A stretch of 6,465 nucleotides of DNA from Nitrospinaceae bacterium (GTDB lineage Bacteria > Nitrospinota > Nitrospinia > Nitrospinales > Nitrospinaceae): positions 1 through 6,465 of the forward strand of contig JAJDAX010000087.1 of assembly GCA_029261615.1 (NCBI GenBank), given 5' to 3'. This document shows positions 1 to 6,465 of the stretch, one piece after another. The translations under genes and the position numbers were made by a program. A model generated the notes under the pieces. It was not told where the DNA came from. It saw nothing but the letters and a program-made list of their open reading frames with translations, and ran no database searches. Position 1 is the first letter of the stretch; each line of letters starts with the position of its first letter.

Positions 1-3000
1 AGGCAGGCACCCTGCCCTCGCAAGGCCCGCCATAATACTTCCTTGATGTTGTAACGCTTCGCAAGCTCTGCGGTTTCCTTGAATATTCCAATGGCGTTCT
101 GACACTGCTTGCGCTCACGGGCCAAATTCCCCAGTTCGAGCTTGGCCTTGATCAGATTGGTGTTGTTGCCAATCTCGCTGCTCAGGACAATGGCTTTCTT
201 TATATGCCCTTCGGCTTTATCCAGTTGCTTTAGACGCAAGTAACTGATCCCAAGATTACGGTGGGTGTAACCCTGTCCCCATTTTGATTTCAACTCTTCA
301 TCACGCTTCAGGGCCTCGCTGAAAAGCTCAATCGACTTTTCATATTTTTTGTCCTTGCGATAAACGAGTCCCATGTTGTTGTAAGCAGAGGCAACATCCA
401 GATAAGCTTTCAGCTCGTCCGCCATCTCACGGCTCCTGTCCAGGTTTGACAAGGCGCGTGTGGAATCGTTGAGGGTCCAATAGATCAAGCCCAGCGTGTT
501 GTAGATCCAAACCTGTTGATGGCGGTTATTAATTTTTTCGGCCACTTCCAACGCCTGTTTTTGCATTCGGAACGCGTTCTGATAGTTGCCCTGAAACCAT
601 TGCGTATTGCCCTGATACAGGTAGGACTTCGATAATTGAAGCGGAAGATCCTTCTCCTGCGCAAGGGCTTGTGCTTTCACATAAAGTGCAGTTGCATCGT
701 CAAACCGACTCTGCTTCTCGGCAACCTGCCCCATCTCCAACCAGGATTCCGCCGTCTGCTCTGGAACATCCAGCTCCTGAAACAACGTGTTGGCTGCTGT
801 GAAAAATTCTTCCGCCTTCGGGTAGTTGTTCAAACGCAGCAGGTATATGCGGCCAATACGACGCAGTTCCCGCCCGCGATTGAGGTCTTCCCCCATCTCT
901 TCATTCAGACGAATGGACTCACTGAACGCTTTCAGAGCATCATCGTAATCCAGCGCATTCTCTTCAACGATGCCAAGTGTGCTGTAACTTTCCGCAAGCT
1001 TATCGAGGATTTCATACTCTTCATAAAACTTGAGCGCTTTGGTGAGACTTTCAACGGAGGGCGCGAAATCCTCATCACGCGAATACAGGATGCCCAGAAA
1101 AAAATGAGCTCCGGCAACCTGCTCCGGGTCTTCTGCTTTTTCCGCAAGAGCGAGAACCTGCTTCTGGTAATGCACCCCTTTTTTAAAATCGCCCAGATTG
1201 TAAGCTGCCTGTGCCAATAGTTTGTTTAGTTGGCCGGCCTGACTTTGGTCATCCAGAAAGTCGATCAACACCAGGGCTTTTTCGAATCGACTGATCGCGG
1301 CCAACCAGCTTTTTTCCTTGAATGCGGCAGCACCCGCATCAACATTTTGCTGATAGCGCCCTTTGGCAAACGCGTTTTTTTCTTCTTCACTCATTCCGGG
1401 GAACCCGTAATAACGATAGGACGCCCAGTCGATAGAACCCGGTGAGGCCTTCGCCATCTCAAGCTGAGCCAGGCGCAAAGACTCTGCCGGGTTGCCTTTT
1501 CGGAAGGTACTAAAAAACGTCGCGAGAAAAGCCGCGTGGCGCTTCGGGTCCACCGCGCCCTGATGCAAAAGAATTCCGGGATAACCCGCGTAAGTCAACG
1601 AGTGAACAAGCGGTGCTGTGGGAGACACAGAAGTTTCCGGCGAAAACCGGTAGTTAATTTCGTTGAGGGCGATGAAGTTGGATTCCACCGATTGCCCGAT
1701 CAATTGTTCGAACTGCAAACGCTCGTAATGGCGAACCCGCCGCGTCAGACTGATATACGATTGATTGAGGTCCAGACCAGCAAGGTAAGCCGGGCTATCC
1801 ACCGTCACCACACCGAAATGGCGATAACGTTTGGAAAATTGTTCGACGCTGCCCTCGTCCTTCACCAGGTTTTCTGCAGAAACAAAACGGTCTCGAACTC
1901 CGTCAAACCCTTGCATCTCGACTGCAAGCAGGCGGGAGTTATAAAGATTCTTGGTGCTCTCGGACAACGCAAACTGACTGAGCGATGATTGATAGGACAA
2001 CCTTACTTTTTTAATAAGAGGGGCTCCTTCCACTTGAAGCGCCGCCCAGGGTAAAAACTCCAGTGGTCCGCCCGCGACCAGGATCAAGGAGTTGGCTTTC
2101 TTTAAAACAGGTGCAACCGGAGCCAGTAGAGCTTCAGACAATTGCGCAACATCCGCCTGAGTGGGAGCTTCTTTCTTTCGCCCGAACCGCTCCAGCATGG
2201 TTTTAAGCGACGCATCGACTACAATCTTGCTACCCTTGATCATCTTGCCATCGAGCCACCAAACTAAAATGCGTTCCCCCATCCAGGCATATTTGACCAG
2301 CACGGTACCCGGACGCAACAATCCCTGAATGACATCCACTTCCGGTGTACCCGAGGACACCAACGTCCGAAGCCCCACATCTTCCTCAGCAATAACACCT
2401 TCCACAAAGTCGAGGTAACCAGACAGGAGACCTTCCGATTCCGCCTGCCTTGTTTCAGCATCAAGTTCCGTGTTTATTGCCAGTTTTTTAAAGTCACTTG
2501 CAAAACCCTGCACCTCATCGAACAGAGCTTGCCGTGTTTCACCTTCAAAGGTCAGTGGCAATTCGCCCATGCGCGCCTGTAAAGTCTGGCGAACCAGCGA
2601 TTCCGACGCATTCAGGGATTCATTGTACTCACGGCGGTCAAAATGCTCCGCTGCAAGTTGACGGTACAGGTCCTCCATCATTGAAAGATGAGCCGGGCCG
2701 CGTGGTGCTCCGAATGGAAGCCCGGACAATGCCGCATCCGCCCCCTTCAAAAGTTCAAACCGATTGTCTCCGGAGGATTCCAGCGATTCCATAAAACGAA
2801 GCTGCCAATCTGCAAACACCAACGTTCCTGCGTCCGCAGGCGCATCGTCTTCGATTGCGGCTTTGCTTTTTCCAGAAATAAACTGCGCTAACTCCAGATT
2901 CTTTTGCAATGCGGCTTTGAGCGGCTGCTTTTTTGAATCGGGCAATGCCTTGGACGCCTCAATCGCTTTCCTGAAATACTGAGCAGCTTTGGAAGTGCTA

Positions 3001-6000
3001 CTGGCCACAGCATCCAGGCTTTGCATGGATGCCTTAACAGCCGCCATCGGATCAGTAGTTTTACTTACAGGGATGTCGGACTGATGAAAGGCCTGATAGT
3101 GAAACAAAATACCGAGGTCGTTTTTGACATACACGCGGAATTCCGGGTTGGCAAGAGTTTCAATTTCCTTATCGAGTGCGCTATCAGCACTTTCAAGAAT
3201 CTGAATCACTTCTTCAATTTCGTTTTTTATTTGGGCAAAGGACTGAGTTCGCGTCTGTAATATCAGGGCTCGACCCAGATTGGATGCATTCACCCCGATG
3301 CCCTGCCGGTTGTTGATCAACTTACTGATGTCAAAGGATTCTTTGAAAAACGGTTTACTTACCTCAAGATGACCGGCCTTGAAATGATAGTGGCCAATCT
3401 GGTTGAGCAACAGGGCTTTTTCCAAAAGAAGCGGGATGTGTTTTTTCGGATCGAGATCCTTTGGAATGAGCGACAGTTTCTTTTCAAAATAATCTATGGC
3501 TTTCTGGTAGTCGCCGAAGTCACCAAAAATTTTCCCCACATAGTGGAAGATCAGCTTTTGCTCTCCCTTTTTATCAAAACCCAACGCTGCCTGTGAGGCG
3601 TTCTCGTCCAGACCGGCTTCGAAACTGACATCGACCAGCCCTCCTCCACTACTTTCCTTCACCTTGCCCCGCTTCACCACCCCGTTCTCTTCGAGTTGAT
3701 CAATGGCCTTGAAATAATGCCCGAGTGCTTTGTTCAACGAATCGGAGTCGCGTCCTGGGCTTGAGGCATTGAGGGAATACAGATTGTTTGCAATATTGCG
3801 CAGGGTACGGGACATGGACACCGTGTTGCCGGTTTTCTGATTCAGCTCCAACGCGCGTGAAAAATATTTCACCGCTTCGGTATGAGACCCGGTGTCCTGA
3901 TAGGCCAAGGCAATGCGGTCATTGATTTCGGCCATGCGCTTCGGCTTGTCCAGTTTGGTGACCAGTTCAAGCGCCTTTTTATAAAGCTTCACAGAATGCT
4001 CAGGATGATCAGACTTGAACGCACTCTCGGCGAACCGCTGATAAAAAATCGCTTCTCGCTCGACATTGAGAAAATCATGACCGCTGTTCAAACGCTGGTC
4101 ATACACAAGATAGGCTGAAAAAAAGTTAGACAACAGGTAATTGCCATGACCGAGGTTCAATAGCAGATTGGCTTCGTTGCGTGGTTGACTGATCGGGTCG
4201 TTCAACACCAGCGCATCCTGATATTCCTGAATTGTACGTTCGAGATAACCGGAATCCGGCTTGGCTCGTTCTTTTTGTTCGAACACCCAGCCAAGCGTCT
4301 GGTGGTAGTAAACGTTATTGGAATTCAGGCGCATGGCCTGGCGGATCCATTTCTCTGCCGTGTCGAGGTCCGGCGGCGAAAGATAGGTATGGGCCAGTCC
4401 CAACGCATACTGGTCTTCTGCTGAGGGACGTTCCACTGCAATCCGTTTTTGATAAAAATCGATGGCCTGCTGGGTCCGTTTTAATGAAGCCTCAGCCTGT
4501 ACATAACCACGATGTGCTTCTACTGTAGTGGGTTCGTATTCAATCAACTTGAGGAAAGATTTTCGGGCGAGCTTCATTTCACCGACACGCAATTCCCATT
4601 CGCCTTTTTCGACTGACTTGTGAATGAATCCGCGCCGTGCTTTTTTGAGTGCATCATCCAGGTTGTCCGGATCGTCGTTGACAGCCTGATATTGCACAAG
4701 GCTCATTTCATAATTCTCTTCTTCCGCATAAATTCCTGCGAGCTTGAAACGTGCGGCGTTTTTTGCTTCTGGAGCCTTTTCAAATTTTTCGATGGTTCTC
4801 TTGTAGGATTCCTTGGCCAGCATATTTTCTCCGGCCTCGTAATACAATTCACCCACTCGATTCTGCACAGCACCGGCAAGACGTGGCAGGTCCTTGTGTT
4901 TTTCTATGAGGGAGGTGAGGCTGGCAATTTTTTTCGACAAGGTCGGGTGCTGCTCATGGATCTCTAAAATTTCGGCGACCGCTTTTGCGGTCCAGATTTC
5001 CACATCGTAATAATCCCGTACAACATGAACGAACGTCTGAACCAGGTTTTTCTGATCGCCAACCGTTTTGTAGACCTTGCTCTGGGAGAAAGCCGCTTCT
5101 GCTGAAAGATATCGATAAGGAGGGAAGGTTTTGATCACATGCTGGTAATGGGTCAATGCTTCAGAAAATTCCTCCAACTCAAAATGAAGGTGTCCCTTTT
5201 CTACCCAGGCACGAGCCACTACCGCAGGCAGGGCTTCGTTGTTTTTGATGATGACCTGCAACTCACCGAGACCCTTGCGCAGTCGATTGCGGAAGTTGGC
5301 CTGCCCACCTTGTCGGGATTGTGCGACATCAATGAGTAACAGTTCGATTTTAGCAAGGTTGCTATAACGGGGATTCTCAGAATATTCGTTGACGATTCGC
5401 TTGTAGATATCCGCCGCATGGTCCAGCTGTTTAAGAGCCTGATAGCCCTTGGCCTGCCTGAATAGAATGCGCGCCAGCGATTTGTCACCAGAAAAATCGT
5501 TCACCAGAGCATTGTCCGCTAACAGGCATTTATAAATATTGTCCCCGTAATTTTCACAGAGGTCTTCAACCGTTTGAAGTTCGTTACCGTATTTTTCACT
5601 TTTCGGCAGCAAACCATCTGGTGCCAGCCCCCAGATATCGGTCCCTTTATCGTTGGTTGAAGTGAAATAAATACGGGTGCCAACGGCAACCGGTTGTAGA
5701 TCGTATGTCGTGCTGTCGGTCAGCTGGCGCAGCTTGCCCGGCTGACCGTTGTTGAATTCCACACTCCACAGGTTAGGCTGATCGTCGATGGTGATGCGGC
5801 CATCGCCATTGGTGTCATCCTGATATCGGGCGAAGTACACGCGCTTGCCATCGGGGGATATTTTTGGCGACACATCCATGAATTCGCCGGAAGTCAGTTG
5901 AGCCAGTTTTCCTGTTTTAAAATTTTGTGCCCAGAGACCGGACTCCTTTCCACGCGCCACCATGACCATAAACAGTCCGTCGCCGGATATGGCCGGAGAC

Positions 6001-6465
6001 ACGGCTTCAATCTTGGAAACAAGACGACGGTTCTTTCCATTGATATCAATGGAAAAGATAAAAGGGCGGCGGGTTTTAGCATCGTGGGAGGTGAAATATA
6101 ATTTTTTTTGATCTGCGGACCAGGCGGGATCAGCTTCAGGGTTCACCGCATCGGTCAACAACTCGGCCACATCTTCCGGTTTTTTATCGAGTTCGCCCTC
6201 TTCCGATTCCGGCTTCAAATCATCCAGTGCCAGAAGGTAGATGTCACCTTTGGGATCGGTACGATTGGAAACAAACACCAGCATTTTCCCATCGGGACTG
6301 ATGGCCGGTGAGTTGTCTTCACCCGAGTGCCAGGTCAGTCGCTGATCTGGATCTTGTACACCGGGGCCTAAATGTTTGAGCCACAGGTCCAGATTTCCGG
6401 AACGATCGGAAACATAAACCAGGGTATCGCCGTTGGCGGAAACTGTCGGGGCAAAATCTTCACCC
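1..6465 (-). CDS. Giant multidomain protein: PD40 beta-propeller, TPRs, CHAT-like pseudoprotease domain, TPRs (partial at both ends)
   Basis: One minus-strand frame stays open over the entire window: 2154 full codons, from 6464 down to 3, with no TAA, TAG or TGA. The start codon lies beyond 6465 and the stop before position 1, so neither a signal peptide nor a ribosome binding site can be judged. Domains in order: PD40/TolB-like propeller (about 1-285), irregular TPR superhelix (325-1200), helical lead-in (1201-1374), CHAT-like domain (1375-1690), regular TPR array (1700 to the edge). Only four cysteines occur (303, 313, 2121, 2154). I do not recognise a named gene. TPRs and propellers are known protein-interaction folds, and active CHAT domains are caspase-like cysteine proteases, but this one lacks the catalytic pair. 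I infer a scaffold or sensor. PD40 propellers are often periplasmic, so export is possible but not shown. Composition looks uniform along the window, with no sign of a recent internal fusion or frameshift. Confidence 0.96.
3..1367 (-). repeat. Second TPR array, twelve units in near-perfect 40-residue register (residues about 1700-2154, continuing past the window)
   Basis: After the CHAT-like domain comes a regular TPR array. The position-8 residue (usually Gly in LG, MG or QG) falls at 1712, 1751, 1791, 1831, 1871, 1912, 1952, 1992, 2032, 2072, 2112 and 2152. The step is therefore exactly 40 residues (120 bp) except for one 39 and one 41. Typical units are YNTLGLIYWTLNDSTRAL, YNNMGLVYRKDKKYEKSI and HRNLGISYLRLKQLDKAE. 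The 40-residue spacing with a longer second helix and a loop such as EKINNRHQQ or EIGNNTN resembles the TPR_12-type repeats of CHAT-TPR and signalling scaffold proteins. The twelfth unit is cut by the window edge, so the array is longer than seen. Units differ in sequence, so this is not recent DNA duplication. Confidence 0.93.
1395..2342 (-). other. CHAT-like caspase-fold domain, catalytically dead by sequence (residues about 1375-1690)
   Basis: CHAT framework motifs appear in the expected order. The first strand is LLRPGTVLVKYAWMGERILV (about 1382-1401). The box ILVAGGPLEFLPWAAL (1461-1476) matches the family's PHGxLHxLPFAAL-type signature. The distal part has YAGYPGILL (1625-1633), then VDPKRHAAFLATFF and GNPAESLRLAQLEM (1657-1670), matching the aGa-sVv-slW, FY-x-L-G and AlrxAq elements, and ends in WASYRYYGFPGM. 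The two catalytic motifs are not kept. Where the family has HxxTHG this protein has TVDSPA (1554-1559), placing Pro1558 at the catalytic His. Where it has LSACET this protein has LNEINY (1600-1605), placing Ile1603 at the catalytic Cys. No cysteine occurs anywhere in the domain, so cysteine-protease activity is excluded whichever way it is aligned. A structural or regulatory role is inferred. The family call rests on motifs read by eye. Confidence 0.8.
2343..2864 (-). other. Helical lead-in to the CHAT-like domain (residues about 1201-1374)
   Basis: This stretch links the first TPR block to the CHAT-like domain. It opens with a low-complexity acidic and alanine-rich linker (AAIEDDAPADAG, about 1203-1214) and continues with predicted helices, including DLYRQLAAEHFDRREYNESL (about 1265-1284) and a run of amphipathic helices with many Glu, Gln and Arg residues. 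In the known CHAT family the protease fold is preceded by a comparable helical region between the last TPR and the PGTxLVxY strand, and this segment occupies that position. No separate function can be assigned. Confidence 0.55.
2865..5492 (-). repeat. First TPR superhelix, irregular, roughly 17-18 units (residues about 325-1200)
   Basis: Successive helix pairs show the TPR pattern of a small residue or Gly at position 8, an aromatic near 11, Ala at 20 and Ala at 27. Clear examples are VEKGHLHFELEEFSEALTHY (about 422-441), NRVGELYYEAGENMLAKESY (535-554), YALGLAHTYL (686-695), NDRIALAYQDTGSHTEAVKY (848-867) and VGKIFGDFGDYQKAIDYFEK (976-995). Spacing varies, and several units are degenerate or contain insertions, for example around 500-525, 735-745 and 895-912. 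TPR superhelices are protein-binding scaffolds. No tandem DNA-level identity is visible, so the repeats are old and diverged. The unit count is approximate because weak units near 375-410, 603-646 and 1135-1200 can be drawn in more than one way. The last stretch (1155-1200) is helical and TPR-like, with SKAAQYFRKAIEASKAL. Confidence 0.88.
3561..3686 (-). other. Glycine-rich insert within the first TPR superhelix (residues about 927-968)
   Basis: Between the helix ending in YFKAIDQLEE and the next TPR, which starts at LIFHYVGKIF, there are about 42 residues that do not fit the TPR pattern. They include a basic stretch (VVKRGKVKESS), a GGG turn, a VDVSF segment that could be a short strand, and a polar, Gly/Ala-rich tail (GLDENASQAALGFDKKGE). 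It is best read as an exposed loop or small beta element projecting from the superhelix. No known motif is recognised. Confidence 0.5.
5526..5558 (-). other. Isolated cysteine pair after the propeller (Cys303 and Cys313)
   Basis: Just after the propeller, in the linker leading to the first TPRs, two cysteines are separated by nine residues (C-x9-C, within EDLCENYGDNIYKCL). These are two of only four cysteines in 2154 residues; the other two lie near the far end of the window (2121 and 2154). A local disulfide or helix staple is possible if the protein is exported. Metal binding is less likely because no further Cys or His cluster is nearby. Function is inferred only. Confidence 0.4.
5610..6464 (-). 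other. PD40/TolB-like six-bladed beta-propeller domain (residues about 1-285)
   Basis: Six blade-like repeats can be read. Most carry the PD40 signature, in which a strand ending in SPDG or a variant is followed by a hydrophobic strand such as LVFVSNR or VYFARY, and then a strand containing LW or IY. Signature variants in order are SANGDTLVYVSDR (blade 1), ISPDGKMLVFVSNR (2), WSADQKKLYFTS (3), ISGDGLFMVMVA (4), ISPDGKRVYFAR (5) and a shorter VGTRIYFTSTND (6). Blades 1, 4 and 5 have LDLW, SGLW and NLWS strands, and several blades end in LT followed by D or S, as in TolB. Blade 2 carries a very acidic loop around residues 81-98. This fold is known for binding proteins or ligands in TolB, tricorn protease and related proteins. 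The six blades could form a complete ring, or more blades may lie upstream of the window. No enzyme motif is visible here. Confidence 0.87.
5781..5816 (-). other. EF-hand-type calcium-binding loop in propeller blade 5 (residues 217-228)
   Basis: The twelve residues DTNGDGRITIDD match the canonical EF-hand loop at each key position: Asp1, Asn3, Asp5, Gly6, Ile8 and an acidic residue (Asp) at 12. The loop sits between the YFAR strand and the NLWS strand of blade 5, so it is an inserted loop and not part of a helix-loop-helix pair. Single DxDxDG-type loops like this are known in extracytoplasmic beta-propeller and dockerin-type proteins, where calcium stabilises the fold. Calcium binding here is inferred from the motif. 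If real, it fits a calcium-rich compartment such as the periplasm or cell exterior. Confidence 0.7.

Noticed and set aside
636..1220. A 194-codon plus-strand open frame
   Set aside because: It lies antisense to clear TPR coding sequence, its translation has no recognisable domain or periodic pattern, and it is explained as the complement of a regular repeat array with few stop-generating codons.
1..1260. Possible DNA-level tandem repeat or CRISPR-like array because of the 120-bp periodicity
   Set aside because: The periodicity is in protein positions only. The nucleotide units are not near-identical, and there is no repeat-spacer structure.
1536..1988. A 150-codon plus-strand open frame opposite the CHAT-like domain
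   Set aside because: It is antisense to conserved CHAT framework motifs, and its product has no domain-like features.
1395..2342. An active CHAT protease
   Set aside because: The domain has no cysteine at all, and the aligned His position is Pro, so it cannot act as a cysteine protease.
2264..2982. Several overlapping short frames on both strands
   Set aside because: They overlap each other and the main frame, have no plausible ribosome binding sites or domain content, and are frame shadows.
5894..6082. A 62-codon minus-strand open frame just after an A8 run on the coding strand (T8 at 6102-6109), suggesting possible -1 ribosomal frameshifting
   Set aside because: A -1 slip at CAAAAAAAAT would enter this frame and end after about 70 codons, truncating the propeller. 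The main frame continues as good propeller sequence on both sides. No strong downstream hairpin was noticed, and homopolymer A runs are common where Lys codons meet.

Overview
The window is a single protein-coding region. On the minus strand one reading frame (first full codon 6464-6462, last 5-3) runs through all 2154 codons without a stop. Neither the start nor the stop codon lies inside, so this is an internal slice of a giant gene whose protein exceeds 2154 residues. I checked the frame codon by codon along the whole window. No RNA gene, mobile element, CRISPR array, promoter or terminator was seen. The shorter frames on both strands are shadows of this gene.

Residues are numbered from the first full codon at 6464. 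The domain order is: (1) a six-bladed PD40/TolB-type beta-propeller, about residues 1-285, with a perfect EF-hand-type calcium loop (217-228) in its fifth blade; (2) a long, irregular tetratricopeptide (TPR) superhelix, about 325-1200, interrupted by a glycine-rich insert; (3) a helical lead-in (1201-1374) and a CHAT-like caspase-fold domain (1375-1690), which keeps the CHAT framework but has lost the catalytic His and Cys; (4) a second, very regular TPR array, about 1700-2154 and continuing past the window edge, in almost perfect 40-residue register.

The organism is a bacterium: the gene has no introns, and PD40 propellers and CHAT-TPR proteins of this type are common in bacteria. Mid-range GC and this architecture would fit a Gram-negative lineage with large TPR proteomes, such as Nitrospinota or the former Deltaproteobacteria. 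That taxonomic guess is low confidence.

The parts suggest a large scaffold or sensor rather than an enzyme. The propeller and the two TPR superhelices offer binding surfaces, and the inactive CHAT-like domain is a structural or allosteric module between them. The most notable features are the pseudo-CHAT domain, its internal rather than C-terminal position, and the protein's size with almost no cysteine.
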